A stretch of DNA of 64,000 bases from an uncultured Bacteroidales bacterium (GCA_902787575.1 CADAGX010000006.1:27979-91978), one strand, 5' to 3'; positions 34,616-43,743 are shown, counted from the stretch's first letter. Notes: a model not told the origin generated them from the sequence alone. Numbers and translations: made by a program.

Positions 34616-34742
34616 CGGGCGTTTCAATTTCAGAATAGCGCGCCAAATTATGCTGTATAACATATAATGGTTGTTTTGTCATCTGAAGGAATCTTACTAA
34701 ATTTATGCCCGAAATTTGCAAATTACACTAAAAAAAGCAGAT
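34616..34742 (+). promoter_or_regulatory. Leader region of the EF-G2 gene
   Basis: A 127-bp AT-rich gap with no gene. A possible -7-like AAATTTGC (about 34710) and TTTTG (about 34675) are seen but neither is a good match. In Bacteroides the orthologous gene is induced by a CRP-like regulator during carbon limitation; the absence of a strong housekeeping promoter would agree with an activator-dependent promoter. That last step is inference. Confidence 0.35.
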
Positions 34743-36902
34743 ATGAAGGTTTATCAATCAAACGAAATCAAGAACATTGCCTTGCTGGGCAATGACGGCG
34801 CCGGTAAAACCACACTTACCGAGGCGCTGTTGTACGAGGCTGGAATTATTAAACGTCGTGGACGCATCAGCCAGCAGAACACTGTGAGCGATTATTTCCC
34901 TGTGGAGCACGAGTACGGCTACTCGGTGTTTTCTACGGTTTTCCACGTGGAATGGAATGGAAAGAAGCTCAATATCATCGACTGCCCGGGCAGCGACGAC
35001 TTCGCCGGGGCTGCAGTTTCGGCAATGAGTGTCACAGATACCGCAGTTTTGTTGCTTAATGGATCTGCCGGCATCGAGGTGGGAACTCAAAACCACTTCC
35101 GCTATACAGACAAACTGGGCAAGCCAGTGATTTTCCTTGTTAATCGTTTGGACGACGAGAACTGCGATTACGATTCTTTGCTCGAGCAGTTGAAGGCAAC
35201 CTACGGCCCGAAAGTCGTGCCGGTGCAGTACCCAGTGAAGACTGGTCCGGATTTCAATTCTGTCATTGACGTGCTGTTGATGAAGAAATATAGTTGGGGA
35301 CCCGAGGGTGGCGCGCCCACCATCGAAGATATTCCAGCAGACGAGCTCGATAAGGCCACGGAGATGCATCACGCTCTCGTGGAGGCGGCTGCAGAAAATG
35401 ACGAGACGCTGATGGAAAAGTTCTTCGAGAGCGAAGCTCTGACAGAGGACGAAATGCGTGAGGGCATTCGCAAAGGCCTGGCAATGCGTGGCATTTTTCC
35501 CGTGTTCTGCGTTTGCGCTGGAAAAGACATGGGCGTTCGCCGTCTTATGGAGTTCCTTGGCAATGTTGTTCCCTTTGTGAATGAAATGCCCGCCACGCCG
35601 AATACGGCAGGAGCAGAGGTCGCACCCGACTCAAATGGCCCCACCAGTCTGTTCTTCTTCAAGACGGCTATGGAGCCCCACATCGGAGAAGTTCAGTACT
35701 TCAAGGTGATGAGCGGAAAAGTACACGAAGGCGACGACCTGACAAATGCCGATCGCGGTAGTAAGGAGCGTCTCGCTCAGATTTTCACTTGTGCAGGTGC
35801 AAACCGCTTCAAGGTGGAGGAACTGTGCGCAGGCGACATAGGTTGCTCGGTTAAGCTGAAAGATGTGAAGACGGGCAATACTTTGAATGGCAAGGACGCT
35901 GACAATCGTTTCGACTTCATTCAGTATCCCAATTCCAAGTACAGCCGTGCCATTAAGGCGGCCAACGAATCTGAGACGGAGAAGATGATGAATGCGCTGC
36001 AGAAGATGCGCGAGGAAGATCCCACGTGGAGAATCGAGCAGAGCAAGGAACTCCGCCAGATTATTGTGCATGGTCAGGGCGAATTCCACCTGCGTACGCT
36101 GAAATGGCGTATGGAGAATAACGAGAAGATACAAATCGTTTTCGAAGAACCTAAGATTCCGTATCGCGAAACCATTACCAAGGCTGCACGTGCCGACTAT
36201 CGCCACAAAAAACAGTCGGGTGGTGCAGGACAATTTGGCGAGGTGCATCTGATTGTGGAGCCTTATTATGATGGAATGCCCGACCCCGATGTGTATCGTT
36301 TCGGCGGTCAGGAGTACAGAATCAACGCCAAGAGCAGCGAAACCATCGACTTGGAATGGGGCGGCAAACTCGTGTTTATCAACAGTGTGGTGGGTGGCGC
36401 CATCGATGCCCGCTTCATGCCAGCTATCTTGAAAGGTGTGATGCAGCGAATGGAGCAGGGACCTTTGACCGGTTGCTACGCTCGCGACGTTCGTGTTATC
36501 GTGTACGACGGAAAAATGCACCCTGTGGACAGCAACGAACTTTCCTTCATGCTGGCAGGCCGACAGGCATTTGCCCAGGCATTTAAGGAGGCAGGTCCAA
36601 AAATCTTGGAACCCATCTACGATGTGGAAGTTCTCGTTCCGAGCGACAAGATGGGCGACGTGATGAGCGACCTGCAGGGCCGTCGCGCCATGATTGAGGG
36701 AATGACCAGCGAGAGCGGTTACGAAAAATTGGTGGCAAAAGCCCCGCTGAAAGAGATGTCGAGTTATAGCACTTCTCTGAGTAGCCTGACGGGCGGCCGC
36801 GCCAGCTTCTCGATGAAGTTCTCGTCGTATGAACTCGTTCCGGGCGACGTACAGACGAAACTGATTGCAGAATATCAGGCTTCGCAGACAGACAAGGATT
36901 GA
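34743..36902 (+). CDS. fusA2: EF-G paralogue (EF-G2 type) lacking the catalytic histidine
   Basis: A 719-aa translational GTPase-family protein with all five EF-G domains. P-loop GNDGAGKTT (residues 16-24) is intact, but switch II reads DCPGSDDF (80-87): Ser84 stands where canonical EF-G and EF-Tu have the catalytic His (DTPGHVDF). G4 is NRLD instead of NKxD. It has a full domain IV (GGAGQFGEVHLIVEPY) and domain V. In B. thetaiotaomicron a second EF-G of this kind works without GTP hydrolysis and is needed in the gut under carbon limitation; the same is inferred here. ATG 34743 (MKVYQSNEIKN) is chosen over 34716. Confidence 0.92.
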   Translation: MKVYQSNEIKNIALLGNDGAGKTTLTEALLYEAGIIKRRGRISQQNTVSDYFPVEHEYGYSVFSTVFHVEWNGKKLNIIDCPGSDDFAGAAVSAMSVTDTAVLLLNGSAGIEVGTQNHFRYTDKLGKPVIFLVNRLDDENCDYDSLLEQLKATYGPKVVPVQYPVKTGPDFNSVIDVLLMKKYSWGPEGGAPTIEDIPADELDKATEMHHALVEAAAENDETLMEKFFESEALTEDEMREGIRKGLAMRGIFPVFCVCAGKDMGVRRLMEFLGNVVPFVNEMPATPNTAGAEVAPDSNGPTSLFFFKTAMEPHIGEVQYFKVMSGKVHEGDDLTNADRGSKERLAQIFTCAGANRFKVEELCAGDIGCSVKLKDVKTGNTLNGKDADNRFDFIQYPNSKYSRAIKAANESETEKMMNALQKMREEDPTWRIEQSKELRQIIVHGQGEFHLRTLKWRMENNEKIQIVFEEPKIPYRETITKAARADYRHKKQSGGAGQFGEVHLIVEPYYDGMPDPDVYRFGGQEYRINAKSSETIDLEWGGKLVFINSVVGGAIDARFMPAILKGVMQRMEQGPLTGCYARDVRVIVYDGKMHPVDSNELSFMLAGRQAFAQAFKEAGPKILEPIYDVEVLVPSDKMGDVMSDLQGRRAMIEGMTSESGYEKLVAKAPLKEMSSYSTSLSSLTGGRASFSMKFSSYELVPGDVQTKLIAEYQASQTDKD

Positions 36903-36954
36903 TGCGTAGGTGCGAAATTCGCAACTCTGCACGCGATTATTTCTTAAATAAGTT

Positions 36955-36990
36955 AAAAACCGACGCTCTTTTGCGTCGGTTTTTTGTTTT
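36955..36990 (+). terminator. Terminator after EF-G2
   Basis: A 12-bp stem AAAAACCGACGC/GCGTCGGTTTTT with a 6-nt loop and T-run to about 36990. The T-run also holds the -33 element of the following rprX promoter. Confidence 0.9.
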
Positions 36991-37014
36991 ACTGCGCATT
37001 AGCGTCTAACTTTG
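36984..37014 (+). promoter_or_regulatory. rprX promoter, near-leaderless
   Basis: TTG at 36984-36986 and TAACTTTG at 37007-37014 with a 20-bp gap. The rprX ATG at 37020 is only 5 nt after the -7 box, so the transcript should start at or within a few bases of the start codon. Confidence 0.75.
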
Positions 37015-37019
37015 CGGAT

Positions 37020-38540
37020 ATGAAACGAAACACAATTTGGCTTATTTGTATCATCATCGGCGTGTCGTTCCTGGTGTTGCTATACTTGGAAGCGCGATAT
37101 GCTGACGCGATGGTGAGGATGCGGCAGGAGCAGTTCGACGAAACGGTGCGCCGCAGCCTTGATATGGCCTCGAGGGACCTGGAAAAGGACGAGACGTACA
37201 GATACCTGAAGCAGGTCATCAGCCAGCATGAGGAGTTGGCTGCGAGGGCAGACACGTTTGCCTTGGTGGATAATGACCTGTCGCTGCCCGACACCTTTAT
37301 GCAGAAATATGGTGGGCAGCTGCAGTATGTGGGGAAGCGTCCTCATCGTTTCCCGAGTACGCTGACGATGCCGCGCAGCAACAGCATCGACCGTGCAGCT
37401 GCCAACCTGCAGAAACATGTGCAACAGGCTTACGCATACGAGCAGAACATACTTGAGGAGGTGATTTACGCCGTGATGTATACGGCCAGCAACCTGAATT
37501 TTCAGGAGCGCCTGCAGCCATCGGTTTTGGATATCTGCCTTCGTAGGGCATTGGAAGGCAACGGCATAATGTTGCCGTTCCACTTCATTGTCTATACTTC
37601 CGACGGTCGCGAGGTATTCCGCTGCCGCGAGTACGACGAGCAGGGCAAGGAGCGTAATTACACGCAACCGCTTTTCCGCAGCGATCCGACAGGTCAGATG
37701 GGTTATGTGGTGGTTCATTTCCCTGGGCGCAAAGGCTATATCCGTGATGTGGGAAGTTACGTAACTCCGGCCATGCTCTTCACATTTATTCTTTTCATCA
37801 CGTTCTTGGTGACAGTCTACCTTGTGGTTCGGCAAAAGAAAGTGACGGAAATGAAAAACGACTTCGTGCACAATATGACGCACGAGTTCAAGACGCCTAT
37901 TTCCACCATTTCGATTGCTGCGCAGATGCTGTCGGACAAGTCGCTGCCGAAGTCGGAAGCCACGTACGAACGATTGGGAGGAGTTATCAATGCCGAGACG
38001 CGCCGACTGCGATTCCAGGTGGAAAAAGTCTTGCAGGTCAGTCTTTTCGAACGCGACAACATAGCGCTGAAACTGGACGAGTTGGATGCAAATGCACTGA
38101 TAGATTCCGTCGTGGAGACCTTCTCGCTGAAGGTTACTCAGAGCGGCGGCAGCATCGACACGCGTCTGAACGCCGACAATGCCGTGGTGAAGGTGGACGA
38201 GATGCACTTCACAAATGTGATTTTTAACCTGATGGACAATGCCGTGAAGTATAAGCGCGAAGATGTGGACTTACATCTCGAAGTTGTGACGTGGAATCAG
38301 GGCGCCAACCTCTGCATCAGCATTCAGGACAACGGCATAGGAATCCAGAAAGACAACCTGAAAAGGATTTTCGACAAGTTCTATCGCGTACATACAGGCA
38401 GTCTGCACAATGTAAAGGGCTTTGGCCTTGGTCTGGCCTACGTGAAGAAAATGGTGGAACTGCACGGCGGAACTATCCGTGTGACGAGCGAACTTGGCAG
38501 AGGCACGAAGTTTACAATATCATTACCAAACGTTAAATAA
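37020..38540 (+). CDS. rprX: Two-component sensor histidine kinase RprX
   Basis: A 506-aa membrane histidine kinase, partner of RprY. N-terminal TM helix (about residues 8-25), a periplasmic sensor region (about 26-255), second TM helix (about 256-276, AMLFTFILFITFLVTVYLVV), then HisKA with the phosphoacceptor His in VHNMTHEFKTPIS (about 292-304) and HATPase_c (N box DNAVKY, G1 DNGIGI, G2 GFGLGLAYV). Length and layout match B. fragilis RprX, linked there to tetracycline-type regulation and stress. ATG 37020 is chosen from the promoter position. rprY follows after 11 bp. Confidence 0.9.
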   Translation: MKRNTIWLICIIIGVSFLVLLYLEARYADAMVRMRQEQFDETVRRSLDMASRDLEKDETYRYLKQVISQHEELAARADTFALVDNDLSLPDTFMQKYGGQLQYVGKRPHRFPSTLTMPRSNSIDRAAANLQKHVQQAYAYEQNILEEVIYAVMYTASNLNFQERLQPSVLDICLRRALEGNGIMLPFHFIVYTSDGREVFRCREYDEQGKERNYTQPLFRSDPTGQMGYVVVHFPGRKGYIRDVGSYVTPAMLFTFILFITFLVTVYLVVRQKKVTEMKNDFVHNMTHEFKTPISTISIAAQMLSDKSLPKSEATYERLGGVINAETRRLRFQVEKVLQVSLFERDNIALKLDELDANALIDSVVETFSLKVTQSGGSIDTRLNADNAVVKVDEMHFTNVIFNLMDNAVKYKREDVDLHLEVVTWNQGANLCISIQDNGIGIQKDNLKRIFDKFYRVHTGSLHNVKGFGLGLAYVKKMVELHGGTIRVTSELGRGTKFTISLPNVK

Positions 38541-38551
38541 AAAAAGTAGCT

Positions 38552-39265
38552 ATGAACACGACAGACAACAAACTGCACATTCTCCTGTGCGAAGACGAGG
38601 AAAGCCTGGGAATGCTGGTGCGCGAATACCTGCAGGCTAAGGGATACGAAGCCGAGCTCTTTCTCGACGGCGAAGCCGGCTATAAGGCTTTCATGAAGAA
38701 CAAGTACGACATGTGCCTTCTTGACGTGATGATGCCACGCATGGACGGCTTCACGCTGGCTCGCGAGATTCGTATGGTGAACGCCGAAGTCCCCATCATT
38801 TTTCTCACGGCCAAGAACCTGAAGGACGACATCCTGGAGGGGTTCAAACTGGGCGCGGACGATTATCTGACAAAGCCATTTTCGATGGACGAGTTGGTCT
38901 ACCGCATGGAGGCCATACTGCGGCGCGTGCGTGGCAAGAGCCAGCGCAACGTAACGCGATACCAGCTGGGACAATTTACATTCGACACACAGCGACAAAT
39001 GCTCACCATTGGCGAGAAGCAGACCAAGCTGACGACAAAAGAGAGCGAGCTGTTGACGATGTTGTGCAAGCACGCAAACGAAGTTTTGGAGCGCGAGCAG
39101 GCACTTAAGACGATTTGGATTGACGACAACTACTTCAACGCCCGCAGCATGGACGTGTACATTACGAAGTTGCGTAAGTTGCTGCGCGACGACCCGGCCA
39201 TCGAAATCAACAATGTGCACGGCAAGGGCTATCGCCTTATCGTGCCGAATCTGGTGGAAGAATAG
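38552..39265 (+). CDS. rprY: OmpR/PhoB-family response regulator RprY
   Basis: A 237-aa response regulator with receiver domain (about 8-125: acidic EDEE, phosphoacceptor Asp in LLDVMMPRMDG, Thr in FLTAK, Lys in DYLTKPF) and a winged-helix DNA-binding domain (about 140-235: LTTKESELLTMLCKHAN, NARSMDVYITKLRKLLRDD, GKGYRLIV). Cognate of RprX by position (11 bp) and family. It ends 20 bp before a perfect 30-bp palindromic terminator. Confidence 0.93.
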   Translation: MNTTDNKLHILLCEDEESLGMLVREYLQAKGYEAELFLDGEAGYKAFMKNKYDMCLLDVMMPRMDGFTLAREIRMVNAEVPIIFLTAKNLKDDILEGFKLGADDYLTKPFSMDELVYRMEAILRRVRGKSQRNVTRYQLGQFTFDTQRQMLTIGEKQTKLTTKESELLTMLCKHANEVLEREQALKTIWIDDNYFNARSMDVYITKLRKLLRDDPAIEINNVHGKGYRLIVPNLVEE

Positions 39266-39285
39266 GGTAGAAATCAGCTACTGCA

Positions 39286-39323
39286 AGAGGGCGTGCCAAC
39301 GTTGGCACGCCCTCTGCTTTTTC
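39286..39323 (+). terminator. Perfect palindromic terminator after rprY
   Basis: AGAGGGCGTGCCAAC (39286-39300) is directly followed by its exact complement (39301-39315), then GCTTTTTCC. It can act on both strands in geometry, but the T-run is only on the + side. Confidence 0.9.
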
Positions 39324-39344
39324 CTGACGTTTGGGGACTCAAAA

Positions 39345-39424
39345 AACTACGTGTGGCATCTCTTCATGCCACGCGTCGCGTGAGTGAAAACTACGTGTCG
39401 CATTCGTCATTGCGACGTGTGGCA
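39345..39424. repeat. 22-bp-period palindromic array between rprY and the outer-membrane protein (4 units)
   Basis: Units start at 39345 (AACTAC GT GTGGCA), 39367 (TGCCAC GC GTCGCG), 39389 (AACTAC GT GTCGCA) and 39411 (TGCGAC GT GTGGCA), spaced exactly 22 bp. The last ends 3 bp before the stop codon of the minus-strand gene (39428-39430). Confidence 0.9.
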
Positions 39425-39427
39425 TTT

Positions 39428-40123
39428 TCAGAAGCACACGCCAACGTGTACGCCGCACTCGTGAATCTGCGGCAACTTGCTGTCGTCGGGGAAGTCGCGG
39501 CCGTAGGATACGCCCACAAAGTAGCGTTGCCACCACATTCGCAGCCCCACCTGCCAGCCCAGCTGCGCCCATTCCCATTCGGCTCCCGTGGTGTTGGCTT
39601 TCTTGTGGTCCAGCAGCGAAGTTTTTGTGCCGCCCAGTTTTTCGTGTGCCACAGCCGTGGCCCGCATATACACGCCGGCAAAGGGCGCCAACGCGATGTC
39701 GCGATGCGAGGAAAGATACAGCTTATAACTCACGTTGATGGGCACGCGGAATGTGAGCAGGCTGTACTTTGCGTGCTGGTGGGCGTCGTCTCCGCCAGAG
39801 TGCGAGTATTTGGCTTGCAATCCCAGTTCCACAAAGTAGGGTTTCTCCTCTTCCACCTGAAATATGTGCGCCCATCCCATCGAGAACTCTTGGAAGTGGA
39901 GATGAGGCGTGGCGCCGTCGAAATGATACTGCGAGGGAGAATACTGCACGTGGAGCATGTTTTTATACTCTTTGTGCTTCGGTTTCTGCACCGTGTCCTC
40001 TTCCTCATCGTAGTACAGCCCCAGCCCGTCGTCGTAGTCCTCGTCCGTTTCTATCTGTGCGAACGTGTTAAGGCTCATGCTGAGCGCGGCTGCGAGGCAG
40101 ATGAGTGTATTTTTCTTCTTCAT
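39428..40123 (-). CDS. Predicted outer-membrane beta-barrel protein
   Basis: A 231-aa exported protein with signal peptide (about 1-22, NTFAQ), then an acidic segment (TDEDYDDGLGLYYDEEED) and about eight amphipathic strands. It ends with an aromatic residue (VHVGVCF), typical of outer-membrane barrels. It resembles the small porin/OmpA-like barrels of Bacteroidetes; the specific role is unknown. It lies downstream of the 58-aa protein (47 bp gap) on the same strand. Confidence 0.75.
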   Translation of the reverse strand: MKKKNTLICLAAALSMSLNTFAQIETDEDYDDGLGLYYDEEEDTVQKPKHKEYKNMLHVQYSPSQYHFDGATPHLHFQEFSMGWAHIFQVEEEKPYFVELGLQAKYSHSGGDDAHQHAKYSLLTFRVPINVSYKLYLSSHRDIALAPFAGVYMRATAVAHEKLGGTKTSLLDHKKANTTGAEWEWAQLGWQVGLRMWWQRYFVGVSYGRDFPDDSKLPQIHECGVHVGVCF

Positions 40124-40170
40124 GGGGCTTACGGGATGTCAGTCGGCAGGCCGTAGTGCGGCTGCCGCGG

Positions 40171-40347
40171 TCAGTTCTTCTTGCTGATGACGATGTGAGC
40201 CACGATGCCGCCGATGATAAGCAGCAGGCAGACGAGCTGATACCAGTTGTAGTCCACCCAGTCTTTTGTGAAATAGCTCACCATAAGCATCAGGGCACCC
40301 AGTGCAATCAGAATGATGCCAGCGTTCTTTTGCAAATTCTCCTTCAT
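40171..40347 (-). CDS. 58-aa membrane microprotein (two helices)
   Basis: A 58-codon frame on the minus strand, start ATG at 40347 and TGA at 40171. The first helix is GIILIALGALMLMVSYF (residues 10-26), then KDWVDYNW, then LVCLLLIIGGIVAHIVI (38-54) and a basic tail SKKN. The N-terminus (MKENLQKN) is polar. Small two-helix proteins of this shape recur in Bacteroidetes; function unknown. Codons and strand agree with neighbours, and it fills the gap between the outer-membrane protein and the radical SAM gene. Confidence 0.75.
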   Translation of the reverse strand: MKENLQKNAGIILIALGALMLMVSYFTKDWVDYNWYQLVCLLLIIGGIVAHIVISKKN

Positions 40348-40458
40348 AGTTTTTATTTTTCTTGTTTTCGTTTTTCTTTATTCCAGCCACAAAATAACAC
40401 ATTTTTCTCGATATGGCGAAATTTTTGCGCATAAAAACACGTTTGCTTCCTTTGGCTG

Positions 40459-41349
40459 CTACGCTTGCGGCGCTTCGTCTCGCATTCTTTGTCTCAGCAG
40501 GTCTGCGAATTCGTGGTTCTTCAGGTTCCATTTCGGCGCCAGCACCATCTCTGGCGGGCTTTGGCTGACGAAGCGCTCCAGCACGAGCGTCTTTGGCAGA
40601 CGGCTCACATAGTCGAGCACCAGGCGGATGTATTCCTCGGCCGAAGGCACTTGCCACGGCCGCTGCATGTACTCCTCGGCCAACTGCGTGCCGCGGATAA
40701 TCTGCAACTGGTGGATTTTCAGTGTGGTGAGTGGCAGGCGGGCGATTTCGTCGGCTTGGCGCATCAGTTCGTCGTGTGTCTCCCACGGAAAGCCCAGTAT
40801 GATATGCGCTCCCACACGGATGCCAAGCTCGGCTGCGGCGCGTATGGCTGCTGCGCTTTGCGCAAAAGTGTGTCCGCGATGCACGCGGCGCAGTGTCTCC
40901 TCGCTGGCACTTTCCACTCCGTACTCCAGCAGCACGAACGTTCTGGCGCTCAGTTCCGACAGATACCGAAGCACGCTGTCCGAGATGCAATCGGGGCGCG
41001 TGGCGATGACAAGGCCCACCACGTCGGGCACGCGCAGTGCCTCTTCGTACAGCGCCTGCAGTTTTTCGAGCGGAGCGTATGTGTTTGTGTAGGCCTGAAA
41101 GTAGGCCAGATATTTCATCGTGGGGTATTTGCGCGCGAAGAAGCGCTTCCCCTCCTCCAGCTGCGCCGCAACGCTGAGCTCCGGCTTGCAGTATGCCGGA
41201 TTGAACGTCTGGTTGTTGCAGAATGTGCAGCCGCCGCTGCCCAGCGTGCCGTCGCGGTTGGGACAGGTGAAGCCCGCGTTCACCGAAATCTTCTGCACCT
41301 TGCAGCCCAGTTGCTGCTGCAGCCACGGTCCGAACTCGCGAAAAGTCAT
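40459..41349 (-). CDS. TIGR01212-family radical SAM protein
   Basis: A 296-aa radical SAM protein. The cluster-binding Cys residues are in TCPNRDGTLGSGGCTFCNN (about residues 24-42), an extended CX(n)CXXC arrangement typical of this family rather than the usual CxxxCxxC. Other conserved parts are YFQAYTNTYAP and EYGVESASEETLRRVHRGH. The reaction is not established. Its ATG overlaps the end of btuD by 4 bp, so it is translationally coupled to the cobalamin transporter genes. Confidence 0.88.
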   Translation of the reverse strand: MTFREFGPWLQQQLGCKVQKISVNAGFTCPNRDGTLGSGGCTFCNNQTFNPAYCKPELSVAAQLEEGKRFFARKYPTMKYLAYFQAYTNTYAPLEKLQALYEEALRVPDVVGLVIATRPDCISDSVLRYLSELSARTFVLLEYGVESASEETLRRVHRGHTFAQSAAAIRAAAELGIRVGAHIILGFPWETHDELMRQADEIARLPLTTLKIHQLQIIRGTQLAEEYMQRPWQVPSAEEYIRLVLDYVSRLPKTLVLERFVSQSPPEMVLAPKWNLKNHEFADLLRQRMRDEAPQA

Positions 41350-42107
41350 CCTTCTATCCTCAGCGTGAATGATTCGGCGTCGAAGCTGACACCCTCGCGG
41401 CTGACGAACCGTGCGATGCTGCCGTCGCTGGCCAACTCGCGGGGCGAGCCAGTGGCCAGCCGACCGCTTGCTTCCATGAGCCACACGCAGTCGCTCAGTT
41501 GCAATGCCATTTCAACGTCGTGGGTACTGAGGCAGATACACTTGTTCATCTCGTGTGCCAACCGTTTCAGCAGCCGCAGCATCTCCACTTTGCTCGGGAA
41601 GTCGAGGAAGGCCGTTGGCTCGTCGAGTAGGATGATGGGCGTGCTTTGTGCCAGTGCCTTGGCTATCATCACTTTCTGCCGCTCGCCGTCGCTCAGCGTC
41701 TGAATGCTGCGCTCGCGCAACGGACCGATGCCCGTCTGCTCTATCGCCTCGTTTATGAGTTGTCGGTCTTCGTCCGTCAGACGGCCCCAGAAGCCAGTGT
41801 ACGGGCTGCGGCCCATAGCCACCATGTCGTAGGCCGTCATGTTGCGTACGTCGAGCCGTTCCGTCAGCACCACGCCTATCTTCTGGCTGATTTCGCTGGC
41901 CGAAAGATCTCCCAGGGGCTGTCCCTGCACGAAAACCTCGCCCGCCAGCGCGGGTTGGAAGGCTGCCAACGTGCGCAGCAGCGTGCTCTTTCCCACACCG
42001 TTTGGGCCGAGCAGACTGGTTAGCTCACCCTCTTTTAGGCGGGCGTTCAGGTCGGCAGCCACAATGTGCGTGCCGTACCCGGTGGACAGGTGCCGTAGTT
42101 CTATCAT
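41346..42107 (-). CDS. btuD: ABC transporter ATP-binding protein, probable cobalamin importer BtuD
   Basis: A 253-aa cytoplasmic ATPase of the FecE/FhuC/BtuD type that powers import of corrinoids through BtuC. Walker A LLGPNGVGKST (about residues 32-42), Q-loop GVVLTER, signature LSDGERQKVMIAKAL (about 137-151), Walker B PIILLDEPT and switch His STHD. ATG 42107 is chosen (MIELRHLSTGYG); a longer upstream frame is not family-like. Its assignment to cobalamin rests on the riboswitch-led locus upstream, although two GH20 genes separate it from btuC. Confidence 0.85.
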   Translation of the reverse strand: MIELRHLSTGYGTHIVAADLNARLKEGELTSLLGPNGVGKSTLLRTLAAFQPALAGEVFVQGQPLGDLSASEISQKIGVVLTERLDVRNMTAYDMVAMGRSPYTGFWGRLTDEDRQLINEAIEQTGIGPLRERSIQTLSDGERQKVMIAKALAQSTPIILLDEPTAFLDFPSKVEMLRLLKRLAHEMNKCICLSTHDVEMALQLSDCVWLMEASGRLATGSPRELASDGSIARFVSREGVSFDAESFTLRIEG

Positions 42108-42124
42108 TCCTCTCTTGTCGTTTT

Positions 42125-43723
42125 TTATTCGTAGTGCGGACAGTATTTGTAGCCCAGCCGGCGGTAGTATTTTTCCAGCGCGGCCAGTCGCACTTTGAAC
42201 TGCCCGAAGTCCTTTTCTGCGGGTTGCAGCCACATCACTTCGCTGAGGGCGGCCAGTCGCGGCAGCAACATATATTCTGCGTGGTCGGGGCTGCTGACGT
42301 ACTCCGTCCAGAGATTGCACTGCGCGCCCAAGATATATTTGCTTTCCTCGGGTGTCAGCTCAGGCGACACGGGTTCCATGCTGTAACACTTGCTGAGCGG
42401 CAGATAGCGCGTAAAGGCCAGCGGCTGCGTCTCGCGCTTCTCCAACTGATAATAGTCGAGGTAGCAAAACCATTTGTTGCTGTTGATTACGCGGTGATGT
42501 TGCTTCGCAGCCACCACATCGCCGTCCCCTCCACGCCAAAACATCACGGTGGCGTTGTCCGACAGACCGCCGTTTACTATCTCGTCCCAGCCAATAAGTT
42601 CGCGGCCACGAGATGCCAGAAAACTTTCCACCTCGCGGTTGATGTAGGTCTGCAGTTCAGATTCTTTCTTCACGCCCAGTTCTTTCATTTTTGCTTGGCA
42701 TTTCGGACATTTCTCCCATCTTGTGCGCGGACATTCGTCGCCGCCAATATGGATGAATTTGCTCGGGAAGATGTCGCATACCTCGCCCAGCACTGTCTTT
42801 ATGAACTCGAGGGTCTTGGGGTTGCCGACGCAGAGAACATCCTTATCGACGCCCCAGAAAGTTTTTACGGCGTATGGGCCTCCCGTGCATCCCAGTTCGG
42901 GATAGACGCTGAGGGCTGCCACCATGTGGCCCGGCAAGTCAATCTCCGGAATAATCGTGATGTAGCGTTCGGCGGCGTACGCTACGATTTCGCGCAGCTG
43001 AGCCTGTGTGTAGAATCCTTCTTCGGGCGTATCGTCGTAAAGTGGGGTTGGCGGCGTTTCTCTGACGCCCAGATTACTGCCCAAGATGGTGTGCGGACGA
43101 TAGCTGCCACGCTTTGCCAGTTCGGGCAGCGCCTTCACTTCTACTCGCCAGCCCTGGTCGTCTGTCAGATGCCAGTGGAACTTATTCACGCCGTGAAGCG
43201 CCAGAATGTCGATAAACTCCTTCACAAATTCCACGGGGAAGAAGTGGCGCGCGCAGTCCAACATCGTGCCGCGATACTGGAAGCGAGGCTCCGCCTTGAT
43301 TGTGGCCCACGGCAGCCGAATTGTGTCGCCCTGTTCGTCAGCAATGCTCTTGCGCAAAGTCTGGATGCCATAGAACACACCGCTCTCCGATGCACCCTGA
43401 ATCTGTATTCCCTTCTTTCCCACCGTGATGCAGTAGGCGTCGGGGTTCTCGCTTTCGAGGCCCAGCGTCAGGCTCACGGACGCAGGTTTTTTCTTTTCAA
43501 CTTCGGGCGTGAGTCCGAGATACTCTTGTGCGAAAAGTGCGTTGCGCCACATCTTAGCGTTCTCGGCCGGATACGATACTGTTTGCCCTTTGACGAGGAG
43601 CGCCGACTTGCCGCTTCCATCGAATACGATGCTTTGCGGGCATGGAATGGTCTGGTAGTTTACTTCTGCCGAGGCGCTGATGCTCAGTGCGGCGGCTGCA
43701 AGGAAAAGAATCGTGCGTTTCAT
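42125..43723 (-). CDS. Glycoside hydrolase family 20 beta-N-acetylhexosaminidase (copy 1)
   Basis: A 532-aa exported GH20 enzyme releasing terminal GlcNAc/GalNAc. Signal peptide (about 1-19, SISASA), N-terminal GH20b domain (about 20-145), then the catalytic barrel from RFQYRGTMLDCARHFF. The catalytic Asp-Glu pair is in FIHIGGDECPRTRW (about 320-333). HWHLTDDQGWRVEV and the C-terminal WTEYV (Trp) are conserved. It is not a lipoprotein, so periplasmic or secreted. Close paralogue of the next gene (20 bp gap), arising by tandem duplication; both sit between btuC and btuD. Confidence 0.95.
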   Translation of the reverse strand: MKRTILFLAAAALSISASAEVNYQTIPCPQSIVFDGSGKSALLVKGQTVSYPAENAKMWRNALFAQEYLGLTPEVEKKKPASVSLTLGLESENPDAYCITVGKKGIQIQGASESGVFYGIQTLRKSIADEQGDTIRLPWATIKAEPRFQYRGTMLDCARHFFPVEFVKEFIDILALHGVNKFHWHLTDDQGWRVEVKALPELAKRGSYRPHTILGSNLGVRETPPTPLYDDTPEEGFYTQAQLREIVAYAAERYITIIPEIDLPGHMVAALSVYPELGCTGGPYAVKTFWGVDKDVLCVGNPKTLEFIKTVLGEVCDIFPSKFIHIGGDECPRTRWEKCPKCQAKMKELGVKKESELQTYINREVESFLASRGRELIGWDEIVNGGLSDNATVMFWRGGDGDVVAAKQHHRVINSNKWFCYLDYYQLEKRETQPLAFTRYLPLSKCYSMEPVSPELTPEESKYILGAQCNLWTEYVSSPDHAEYMLLPRLAALSEVMWLQPAEKDFGQFKVRLAALEKYYRRLGYKYCPHYE

Positions 43724-43743
43724 CTTTCTGATTTCTTGATGTG

